Positions 26,053 through 32,847 of a stretch of DNA of 32,847 nt are shown here, in pieces. The notes beneath the pieces were generated by a model. The model was not told the origin of the DNA, searched no databases, and saw only the letters and a program-made list of their open reading frames with translations. Source of the DNA: an uncultured Blautia sp. (GTDB lineage: Bacteria > Bacillota > Clostridia > Lachnospirales > Lachnospiraceae); the NCBI GenBank assembly GCA_900543715.1, contig UQSX01000024.1, positions 1 through 32,847 on the forward strand, written 5' to 3'. The translations under genes and the position numbers were made by a program. How positions within the stretch are numbered: position 1 is the first letter of the stretch; each line of letters opens with the position of its first letter.

Positions 26053-27040
26053 ATCCTTCGTCCTCCTCATCCCATATATCTAAATATTTTCCAACAATTT
26101 CCAGCTCATCCATATAAATGCAGTTCTTCATACTGCCTTCCTTTACTTCCCGGCAGCACTCTTTAAAATCCATCCACTTTACCCTCTCTACTTCAGATTC
26201 CTGAAGGATCAGTTTTTCCTCATCTACCGGTCTGTCATATATGTAGACTGCGCTTATCTCATAATCCCGGAAAGATTTTCCGTGAAATACATCTTCAAAA
26301 TATGCTTTACGCATACCTGCCAAATGAAGGTCTTTCTCCTCTGCCCGGATTCCCAGCTCTTCCTCAAGCTCTCTCAGGGCGGCCGGAAGATAGGCGTCTT
26401 CTGCGGCTACATGGCCTGCAGAAGAAATATCATAGCACCCGGGATTGGAATCTTTCCTCAGGCTTCTCTTCTGAAGCAGAAGATCCCAGCCATTTTTCCG
26501 ATTTCTTCGGACGATCCAGATGTGAGAAGTGGGATGAAGGCTGCCGTCCAGATGGGCCACGCCACGTTCCCGGACGATACCCGACACACTTCCATCTTCC
26601 CTGAGAATATCGAAAAGCTCCAGAGATTTTCCGTTCAAAGAAGCCATTTTAAGGATATTTTTTCCGTCCAGGATTACTTTTAAAGAAAAGAAGGGGCCCT
26701 CATCCATCAGAAGCCGGAAACAGATCTTTTCCTCCTCTCCTGCAGTCTTATTCAAAATTTCATCTGCTTTTTCCCAAGAAGCAGTAGCCGTGGATTCTTC
26801 TTCCTCAATAGACTCCGAATCCTGGGCACTGAATAAAAACACGTATTCCGTGGGCATCTCACCTTTGACTAGGGTAAGGATTCCTCTGGACCTCCAGGAC
26901 AGAGATAGATTGTTTTCTCTTATTCCAGCCGTTCTCAGCAGACATTCCTCCGGACTTTCTCCTTCTTTCACAACTTCTTTTATGATGCGGTATTTTCCCC
27001 TCTGTTCCAGGACACAGAAGATTCCCAGCTTTTCTGTCAT
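26018..27040 (-). CDS. Tandem Nudix protein, N-terminal Nudix box degenerate
   Basis: A 340-aa protein from ATG 27040 (GAGGTG upstream; a longer in-frame start at 27124 lacks a ribosome site). Residues 1-140 look like an 8-oxo-dGTPase-type Nudix fold (EGESPEECLLR, RGILTLVKGEMPTEYVFLF, FRLLMDEGPFFSLKV), but the catalytic helix reads LLRTAGIRENNL instead of LLREVREETGL, so the metal-binding glutamates are lost. Residues 155-340 are an IPP-isomerase-like Nudix domain with an intact box GHVAAEDAYLPAALRELEEELGI. The second domain should hydrolyse a nucleoside-diphosphate-type substrate; the first may only bind. It stands alone, divergent from the GntR operon. Confidence 0.8.
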   Translation of the reverse strand: MTEKLGIFCVLEQRGKYRIIKEVVKEGESPEECLLRTAGIRENNLSLSWRSRGILTLVKGEMPTEYVFLFSAQDSESIEEEESTATASWEKADEILNKTAGEEEKICFRLLMDEGPFFSLKVILDGKNILKMASLNGKSLELFDILREDGSVSGIVRERGVAHLDGSLHPTSHIWIVRRNRKNGWDLLLQKRSLRKDSNPGCYDISSAGHVAAEDAYLPAALRELEEELGIRAEEKDLHLAGMRKAYFEDVFHGKSFRDYEISAVYIYDRPVDEEKLILQESEVERVKWMDFKECCREVKEGSMKNCIYMDELEIVGKYLDIWDEEDEGYDPKRRKKSIL

Positions 27041-27127
27041 TTTACACACACCTCGTTGGCTATTTATTCTATCTCTATAGTTTACCTGATTTTCAAAAAA
27101 ATGCAATTTTTCTTTTCCTGACATCTA

Positions 27128-27156
27128 TTGACACTTATGTGCTTATAGTATATAGT
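27128..27156 (+). promoter_or_regulatory. Promoter/operator of the GntR-ABC operon
   Basis: Perfect TTGACA (27128-27133), 17-base spacer, TATAGT (27151-27156). Around the -10 lies a TATA-rich near-palindrome (AGTATATAGTGTGTATATAT), a plausible GntR autoregulatory site. Confidence 0.75.
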
Positions 27157-27201
27157 GTGTATATATAAACATCACATTATAGACTGGAGGTACAGCTCTC
27201 T

Positions 27202-27576
27202 TTGAACATACTTATATCAAACACTTCCGACAGTCCCCTCTATCAGCAGATTAAAGAGCAGATTAAGGATGCTATTTTACGGGAGGAACTGACAGAAGGA
27301 GATCCTCTTCCTTCTATCCGCTCTTTTGCAAATGATCTGAAAGTCAGTGTTCTGACAATACGGAGGGTTTATGAGGAGTTGGAGAAAGAAGGCTTTGTCA
27401 CAAGTCAGGTGGGAATCGGAACTTTTGTATCTGCCGGCAACGCAGAACTTCTTCGGGACTCCAGACGGCGGCTTGTGGAAGAAAAAATGCAGGATATGAT
27501 CGATACTGCCCGGTCTCTGGGTATCACTAAAGAAGAATTAAATGCTATGATGGAGATTTTGTACGAGGAGGAGTGA
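27202..27576 (+). CDS. GntR-family regulator, YtrA type
   Basis: A 124-aa repressor with a GntR winged helix (SDSPLYQQIKEQIKDAILRE, LPSIRSFANDLKVSVLTIRR, FVTSQVGIGTFV) and only a short C-terminal helix pair for dimerisation, as in the YtrA subfamily. It starts at TTG 27202, with GGAGG 11 bases upstream. YtrA-type regulators usually repress their own ABC transporter operon, which respond to cell-wall-active compounds. The ATPase gene follows 4 bases after the stop, and an autoregulatory promoter lies just upstream. Confidence 0.9.
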   Translation: MNILISNTSDSPLYQQIKEQIKDAILREELTEGDPLPSIRSFANDLKVSVLTIRRVYEELEKEGFVTSQVGIGTFVSAGNAELLRDSRRRLVEEKMQDMIDTARSLGITKEELNAMMEILYEEE

Positions 27577-27580
27577 GGAA

Positions 27581-28459
27581 ATGGATACGGTTTTAGATGT
27601 AACTGGATTAAACAAATCCTATGATAGTTTTTCGCTGAAAGATGTGAGCTTTTCCCTGCCTGAGGGCTGCATTACCGGATTTATCGGGATAAACGGTGCC
27701 GGAAAGACCACTACTCTCCGATCTATTCTTGGTTTAGCCAAAGGGGTTACTGGAAGCATCCGTTTTTTTGGCATGGATATGGAAAAAAATGAAAAGCAGA
27801 TCAAAGACCGCATCGGCGTAGTTCTGGACAGCGGCGGTTTCTATGAAGATTTGTCTCTGGATGAGATGAAGAAAATCCTTGCACCGGCTTATTCCTCCTG
27901 GTGTGAGCAGGATTACCAATCTTATCTGGAAAGATTTTCCCTGAATCCAAAGGAAAAGATCAAAAATCTCTCCAGGGGAATGAAGGTGAAGTATGCCCTG
28001 GCTCTGGCACTCTCTCATAAGGCAGAGCTGCTGATCATGGATGAGCCTACCAGCGGTCTGGATCCTTTATCCCGCAGCCAGCTTCTGAATGTTTTGAGAG
28101 ATTATATGGAACAGGGTGGAAAAGGCGTATTGTTTTCTACTCATATCACCTCAGATCTGGATAAAATCGCAGATATGCTGATTATGATAAATCAGGGGCG
28201 TATTGTATTTCAGGGAGAAAAAGATGCGCTTATGGACAGATATCGTATTATAAAAGGCAGGAAAAGAGAGCTAAATGAAAATATCCGCAGCCTGTTTCTT
28301 AGTATTCATGAAACGGATTTTGGTTTCACCGGCATGACCAGTCATGTTTCCCAAATACAGAAGCTCCTTCCAAATATCCTTTTAGAGCGTCCTACAGTAG
28401 AAGATATCATGCTGAGTCTTATAGAAGGGGGAAAAGAAAATGCTGCTGAACTTAGTTAG
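27581..28459 (+). CDS. ABC transporter ATP-binding protein (YtrB-like)
   Basis: A 292-aa ABC ATPase with Walker A GINGAGKTTT (about residue 38), Q-loop, signature LSRGMKVK (about 129), Walker B LLIMDEPTSGLDP (about 150-162) and switch His in STHI. The signature is LSRGM rather than LSGGQ, as often seen in this GntR-linked family. The C-terminal extension (about 225-292) is typical of the family. It energises the 212-aa membrane protein whose gene overlaps its end by 20 bases. The pair likely acts in peptide-antibiotic or envelope-stress response, inferred from the YtrA-type regulator. Confidence 0.9.
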   Translation: MDTVLDVTGLNKSYDSFSLKDVSFSLPEGCITGFIGINGAGKTTTLRSILGLAKGVTGSIRFFGMDMEKNEKQIKDRIGVVLDSGGFYEDLSLDEMKKILAPAYSSWCEQDYQSYLERFSLNPKEKIKNLSRGMKVKYALALALSHKAELLIMDEPTSGLDPLSRSQLLNVLRDYMEQGGKGVLFSTHITSDLDKIADMLIMINQGRIVFQGEKDALMDRYRIIKGRKRELNENIRSLFLSIHETDFGFTGMTSHVSQIQKLLPNILLERPTVEDIMLSLIEGGKENAAELS

Positions 28460-29078
28460 AAAAGATTTTATACTGGTAAAAAAATACGTGCTTTTTATGG
28501 CTGCACTCTGTTTACTACTGCCTCTTTTTCTGCTCTCCCGGCTGCCGGAATTCGCAGGGCCTCTGACTTATTTTATCTCTGTAGTCTACTCCATATTTCT
28601 GCTTCTGCAGTATGTTTTTCTGAAAGAATATCAGGCTCCCAAGGCGTCCCTTCTCCTCTGTTCATCGCCTTATCCACGGAGGCTGGTGGTACTTGGAAAA
28701 TACGCCTTCTGCCTGATAATCTATATTGTCTGCACTTTGCTCTACCTGCTGGAATCTCTGTTCCTGCCCGGACTTGGAAAATTTCATGCCACGATGGCTG
28801 TTCTGGTCTTTTCTATCGTAACAGTTTTCTGCGGTATCTACCTCCCTCTCCAATACCGCCTGGGATTTGAGAAGACAAAGTTTGTTACCACGATTATCAT
28901 CATGGCCTGCCCCTTTCTGGCTCCTTTTGTTTTGAGCAAAGCTGAGATGTTCGAGAGATTTATCCAGCCTTTGTCCCCGTCCCTTTTTTACGGCATGCTC
29001 TTATCTGTCAGCTTTCTGATGCTTATAGTATCTGCCTGCTTATCTGTCTATTTCTATGAGCATACAGATCTAGCCTAG
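28440..29078 (+). CDS. ABC-2 type permease subunit
   Basis: A 212-aa membrane protein with about six TM helices. It opens MLLNLVRKDFILVKKYVLFM, typical of the ABC2_membrane_5 family found with GntR-YtrB-type operons. A cytoplasmic segment FLKEYQAPKASLLLCSSPYP near residues 60-80 is a conserved feature of that family. The start lies within the ATPase gene end behind GGGGGAAAAG, so translation is coupled. It forms the transport channel with the upstream ATPase. A strong bidirectional terminator follows. Confidence 0.85.
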   Translation: MLLNLVRKDFILVKKYVLFMAALCLLLPLFLLSRLPEFAGPLTYFISVVYSIFLLLQYVFLKEYQAPKASLLLCSSPYPRRLVVLGKYAFCLIIYIVCTLLYLLESLFLPGLGKFHATMAVLVFSIVTVFCGIYLPLQYRLGFEKTKFVTTIIIMACPFLAPFVLSKAEMFERFIQPLSPSLFYGMLLSVSFLMLIVSACLSVYFYEHTDLA

Positions 29079-29103
29079 CCTGCTGCCTGTCAATGCAAAA
29101 TCC

Positions 29104-29140
29104 GCAGGATACAAAGGTACCAGCGCTCTTTGTATCCTGC
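29104..29140. terminator. Bidirectional terminator between the ABC operon and scrB
   Basis: A perfect 13-bp stem (29104-29116 with 29128-29140) with short U-rich tails on both strands lies between convergent operons. Confidence 0.85.
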
Positions 29141-29159
29141 AGGTAATTTTAGTTCTTAC

Positions 29160-30605
29160 TTATCCTTTTACTGTTTCCAGTGAAGCATTTTCCCACTGCC
29201 AAAAGGAGATTTCTCTTTCATTCTTTTCCAGATAAATCCTGGCGGTAAACACCATTTCTCCCTGGTTTACAAAAATCTCCACTATAGAGCTGTCAATTAA
29301 GATCAGCAGGTCCTCCACCTGTTTTTCCACCCGTCCGATCCTTCGGCCTCTTCCTCCGCCGCAGGCCGCAGGTTCTCCTTCTTTGCTCAGGAAAGAGATT
29401 TCCACCCGGTTTCCCTCTGCCAGGATCATCTGATGGTTCTCCTCTGTGCCAACACAGATCTGTCGTCTTTTTCCCTGGATTTTGGAAAATACTGCTTTCA
29501 AAATCCGGTCTGACCAGTTGTATCTTCCATTCTCAGGAACAGCTTTTTCCCATTCCAGATCATTCAGCTCTCTTACCGGCATCCGATAAATTTTCCCGTC
29601 ACGACAGATCAGTTCTCCGGGAATGGTCAGACAGTGCTGCCAGCCATTCTTTACAGAGAGATTCCGATGGGTTTGGGTGGTGTCGGGAACTCCCGCCCAG
29701 CCTATCAGGATCCTTCGGCCGTCCTCTGTTTCAAAGGTCTGAGGAGCATAGAAATCAAAGCCCATATCCCATTCCCGGAAGGCATCCTGCAGATCCTCCT
29801 TTTCTGTGAGAAAGACATAGCCGGACTGATAGATATTCTGAAACCTTTCTTCCTGAGCTTCCAGGCCCTGGGGACAGAAAGACAGCACTCTTTTCCCTTC
29901 CAGCGTAAAGATGTCCGGACACTCCCACATATAGCCAAAATCCTTCTTTGGCACCAGTTCCTGCAGCAGCTTCCAGTTCCTTTTGTCTTCAGAAACATAT
30001 ATGAGAATACCGCCTTTATCCCGGCGTTTTCCCTGGTCGTCCCAGCTCCTGGCTCTGGCTCCCAGGACCATATAGTATTTTCCGTCTTCCTTCCATACCT
30101 TTGGATCCCGGATATGCTGAGTCATGTCCTGAGGATAATCTTCCATGCCCAGTAAAATAGTCTTTTCAGACATATGCTGTCCGTCTTCAGATTCAGCCAG
30201 AATCTGGGTGCTTATCCTCCCTGCATCTATATAGTCGTAGTTGCCCGGTTTTTTCACATTTCCTGTATAAAAAATATACATTTTGTTATTCTCAATAAGG
30301 GCGGAACCGGAATATACGCCGCTGGAGTCCTGGGGGATATCCGTAGTCAGGACCGGTTCCCGGTATTCCCAATGGAGCATATCCCTGCTGACACAGTGCC
30401 CCCAGTATCCTCCCCCTCCGTTGACGTTCAGAGGAGAGTACTGGAAATATGCCTGGAACTCCCCCTTAAACTGACACAGGCCGTTGGGATCATTGATCCA
30501 TCCTACAGGAGGCATGATATGATATTTTGTCCGGAAAGGACAGTTTGCCACTGTCCTTCCCATTTTTTCTTCTGCTTCTCTTGCTTTTTGAAAACTATTT
30601 TTCAT
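29160..30605 (-). CDS. scrB: Sucrose-6-phosphate hydrolase (GH32)
   Basis: A 481-aa invertase-type enzyme that splits sucrose 6-phosphate into glucose 6-phosphate and fructose. It has the GH32 nucleophile motif GWINDPNGLCQF (about residues 35-46), the RDPKVW transition-state motif (about 165) and the acid/base ECPDIF (about 227), followed by the C-terminal beta-sandwich (LLILIDSSIVEIFVNQGE). It follows scrA by 11 bases on the same strand. The pairing with a sucrose PTS settles the phosphorylated substrate. Appears intact and soluble. Confidence 0.93.
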   Translation of the reverse strand: MKNSFQKAREAEEKMGRTVANCPFRTKYHIMPPVGWINDPNGLCQFKGEFQAYFQYSPLNVNGGGGYWGHCVSRDMLHWEYREPVLTTDIPQDSSGVYSGSALIENNKMYIFYTGNVKKPGNYDYIDAGRISTQILAESEDGQHMSEKTILLGMEDYPQDMTQHIRDPKVWKEDGKYYMVLGARARSWDDQGKRRDKGGILIYVSEDKRNWKLLQELVPKKDFGYMWECPDIFTLEGKRVLSFCPQGLEAQEERFQNIYQSGYVFLTEKEDLQDAFREWDMGFDFYAPQTFETEDGRRILIGWAGVPDTTQTHRNLSVKNGWQHCLTIPGELICRDGKIYRMPVRELNDLEWEKAVPENGRYNWSDRILKAVFSKIQGKRRQICVGTEENHQMILAEGNRVEISFLSKEGEPAACGGGRGRRIGRVEKQVEDLLILIDSSIVEIFVNQGEMVFTARIYLEKNEREISFWQWENASLETVKG

Positions 30606-30616
30606 AGCTGTCCCTC

Positions 30617-32575
30617 TTATTCTGTAATGACTGCAATTTTATCTCCTGCTGATACAGTTCTTTCTGCTTCTCTGTCTATATGGGTTCCCTCCAGAGGCTC
30701 TGTGAAGATCAGGCAGGCCGCCGTGTCATAGCCTTCCGCTGCAATCTTAGTCATATCAAAATCCATAATGCAGTCTCCCGCTTTTAAGTTCTGCCCCTCT
30801 GTCACATGTACATCAAAATATTTTCCTCCAAGCTGCACCGTATCAATTCCCACATGGATCAGCAGTCCGCTGCCTGCCTTTGTGCGAAGGCCTACCGCAT
30901 GTTTTGTATCCATGACCATCTCCACCGTACAGTCTGCGGGAGCATAAATTTTTCCTTCTGTGGGAAGAATCGCCACGCCGTCTCCCAGGACTTTCTCTGC
31001 AAAGGTAGGGTCATTGACTTTCTCGATCCCTACAAATTCTCCTGATGCGAAAGCGTAGATTTCTTCGGGAAGTTCTGCTTTCTCTGACTCCTCTGCTAAA
31101 GAAGCAGTCTCCTGAACAGAAGATGATGGCGCTGCTTCTGAAGGCAGAACTGCAACAGCAGCTTTATTTCTTTTATCAAACACTATGCCGAGGAGGAAGG
31201 CAAAGATAAATCCAGCTCCAAGGGCAATCAGATGCGCAATAATATAATTCATATAGCCGTTATTGGCCGGGTCTGCCAGGGCGATTCCGGGAACTACCGT
31301 TGTACCGAACCCAAGAGCTGCCAGATCTGTAAAGTACACCACGGCTCCGCCAATAGCCCCGCCCAGGCAGCCGCCGATGATGGGGTAACGATATCTTAAA
31401 TTCACACCGAAAAGAGCCGGCTCTGTAATACCGAAAAGCACAGAAATAAAGCTTGGGATACAGAGTTCTTTTGCCTTGGCATCTTTTAAATTTCTTACCA
31501 GATATCCTAAAACAGCGCCGCCCTGAGCGATGATGGCCACAGACATCAGAGGATTTAAAAAGTTTCTTCCTGTATCCACCAGAAGCTGAGACTCAATAGC
31601 TCCAAATACATGGTGAAGACCGGTAATAACAATAAGCTGCTGGACCCCGGAGAATGCGGCGTATCCTATCACTCCCAAGTTCTGGGTCATCCATACCAAA
31701 ACAGCAGTAATCCCATTTGCCAGGCCTCTTCCTACAGGTCCGATGATCATAAAAAGCAGGAAGGAGCTTACCAGAGTTGTAAGAAGAGGGGATACCAGAA
31801 GCCGTATCACCTCAGGCACCTTTCTTTCAAAGAAAACATCCAGCTTTGCCGTGACAATACCGATGAGCAGAGCTACTATAATGCCGCCCTGGAATCCGAT
31901 CAGTTCTACCGGAAGTCCGAAAATATGAAGGGTTGTCACTTCTACTGTACCCTGTGCCGCCGCACTGGCGTCTGCCAGACTGTTGGTCAGCATGATACAG
32001 CCGATCACAATACCCATAATGGGCCGCCCGCCAAATCGCTTCACCGTACTGTAAGCCACACACAAAGGCAGGAATCCGAAGATTGCTCCGGAGGAAATAT
32101 TGATCAGCCTTGACAGGCCGTAAAGGGTATCATTATTCTGGACAAACTCTATATTCCCCAGGACGCTGGAAAGGCCGGTCAGCAGCGCCGCCGCCAGGAT
32201 TCCCGGCATGATCTCTATAAACACGTCAGAAAGTGCTTTTACCGCTCTCTGGATCGGATTCATCCTCTTGTTGGCCTTTGTCTTTAAGTCACCCAGGCTC
32301 ATACTGTCCATATGTATGGAATCCGCCAGAACCTGACATACATCATTTACCAGACCTGCTCCGAAGATGATCTGGAGCTGATCTCCCGCTACAAACACAC
32401 CTTTTACCAGATCCACATCTTCAATCGCTTTTGTATCCGCTTTATCATTATCTTCCAGCACCAGGCGCAGACGGGTAGCACAATGGGCGATACCCAGAAT
32501 GTTGTCTCTGCCGCCTACCAGCCGGACAAGTTCCGCCGCTATGTTCTCATAGCGTTTTCTTTTTTCAGCATCCAT
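30617..32575 (-). CDS. scrA: Sucrose PTS enzyme EIIBCA
   Basis: A 652-aa PTS permease that imports sucrose as sucrose 6-phosphate. EIIB comes first (Cys32 in IAHCATRLRL), then EIIC with about ten TM helices and GITEPALFGVNLRYRYPIIG, and finally an EIIA domain (from about residue 500, VEIEKVN... to LLIHVGIDTVQLGGKYF with the active His). Unlike the bglP copy at 7057-8888, its N-terminus is complete. The downstream gene is sucrose-6-phosphate hydrolase. The divergent AraC regulator at 32739 probably controls the pair. Substrate assignment rests on the scrB neighbour. Confidence 0.92.
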   Translation of the reverse strand: MDAEKRKRYENIAAELVRLVGGRDNILGIAHCATRLRLVLEDNDKADTKAIEDVDLVKGVFVAGDQLQIIFGAGLVNDVCQVLADSIHMDSMSLGDLKTKANKRMNPIQRAVKALSDVFIEIMPGILAAALLTGLSSVLGNIEFVQNNDTLYGLSRLINISSGAIFGFLPLCVAYSTVKRFGGRPIMGIVIGCIMLTNSLADASAAAQGTVEVTTLHIFGLPVELIGFQGGIIVALLIGIVTAKLDVFFERKVPEVIRLLVSPLLTTLVSSFLLFMIIGPVGRGLANGITAVLVWMTQNLGVIGYAAFSGVQQLIVITGLHHVFGAIESQLLVDTGRNFLNPLMSVAIIAQGGAVLGYLVRNLKDAKAKELCIPSFISVLFGITEPALFGVNLRYRYPIIGGCLGGAIGGAVVYFTDLAALGFGTTVVPGIALADPANNGYMNYIIAHLIALGAGFIFAFLLGIVFDKRNKAAVAVLPSEAAPSSSVQETASLAEESEKAELPEEIYAFASGEFVGIEKVNDPTFAEKVLGDGVAILPTEGKIYAPADCTVEMVMDTKHAVGLRTKAGSGLLIHVGIDTVQLGGKYFDVHVTEGQNLKAGDCIMDFDMTKIAAEGYDTAACLIFTEPLEGTHIDREAERTVSAGDKIAVITE

Positions 32576-32633
32576 CTTTTGAAACCTCCATCTTTCTTAA
32601 AGTCCAAGACATGCCTTATCTTTCCCGGGGTAT

Positions 32634-32712
32634 GAACAAATGCTGTTTGCTTTGTTCTTGTAATTATTATTATACTGGAATATAATCAATATTATATAGA
32701 CAAATGTTGTTT
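32634..32712. promoter_or_regulatory. Candidate AraC operator repeats between scrA and the AraC gene
   Basis: A palindrome GAACAAA-10-TTTGTTC (32634-32657) overlaps one copy of ACAAATGcTGTTT (32636-32648). A second copy, ACAAATGtTGTTT, lies at 32700-32712, 64 bases away in the same orientation. AT-rich -10-like sequences lie between them, but no good -35, as expected for an activator-dependent promoter. Confidence 0.5.
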
Positions 32713-32738
32713 TATCATACAGGAATGTTGGAGGAATC

Positions 32739-32847
32739 ATGAAAGACTATATTTTTTCAAATGACTTTTCCAGGAATCTGGACGCCATGATCTATACCTG
32801 CGGTTATGAAACCTGTGTGCCTTCTCACAGCTATGGTCCGGTGGTAC
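32739..32847 (+). CDS. AraC-family sugar regulator, N-terminal part (partial)
   Basis: The first 36 codons (ATG 32739, GGAGGAATC upstream) read MKDYIFSNDFSRNLDAMIYT then CGYETCVPSHSYGPVV, and run off the window. The CGYExCxPxHSYGP block is typical of MsmR/RafR-like AraC regulators of sugar utilisation, whose N-terminal cupin continues RDHYLIHYI. Divergent from the sucrose PTS operon, so the likely activator of scrA-scrB. Confidence 0.75.
   Translation, partial: MKDYIFSNDFSRNLDAMIYTCGYETCVPSHSYGPVV

Overview
The window reads as chromosomal DNA of a Clostridia-class gut Firmicute, most likely a Lachnospiraceae acetogen of the Blautia type. This is inferred from AGGAGG-type ribosome sites, a metF-metV-rnfC2 gene set like the methylene-tetrahydrofolate reductase of Wood-Ljungdahl acetogens, sugar PTS loci, a YtrA-type GntR-ABC unit and a Bacillus-type LexA box. 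No rRNA, tRNA, CRISPR array, phage or insertion sequence was seen.

Layout. 1-113: 3' end of a D-2-hydroxyacid dehydrogenase. 196-1229 (minus): a promoter, a clear yybP-ykoY (Mn2+) riboswitch with terminator, then an unknown 140-aa protein and a YccF membrane protein. 1236-5094 (minus): rnfC2-metV-metF, preceded by a promoter, a structured leader and a terminator. 5177-8888 (minus): beta-glucoside PTS gene (start missing), GH1 6-phospho-beta-glucosidase and a MerR-like regulator. 8889-11716: truncated AraC gene, then an intact AraC regulator divergent from an MFS transporter. 11740-13559: remnants (nitroreductase-like, MerR, flavodoxin lipoprotein, LysR). 13623-17614: small membrane protein, Fe-S aldo/keto reductase, two tiny genes, a histidine kinase and a YfhO stub. 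17891-19375: xylulokinase. 19476-22650: a wrecked ABC/GldG/DUF4340 operon joined to a response-regulator tail. 22773-24854: SOS-type Y-family polymerase with YolD. 24952-27040: frameshifted J-domain gene, broken Cys-rich gene and tandem-Nudix protein. 27128-29078: GntR-ABC operon. 29160-32847: sucrose hydrolase and sucrose PTS, divergent from an AraC regulator that runs off the window.

Two things stand out. First, the Mn2+ riboswitch controls genes not obviously related to manganese transport, which makes the 140-aa protein and YccF candidates for a manganese-linked function. Second, between about 8.9 and 26 kb at least nine genes are cut by clean junctions: both flanks still encode recognisable protein, but the middle is gone. 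This includes four successive genes of one ABC operon. It is either deletion-driven decay of accessory loci or an assembly that skipped sequence, and the window alone cannot decide. The metabolic modules outside that zone (acetogenic MTHFR, sucrose, xylulose kinase) look intact.
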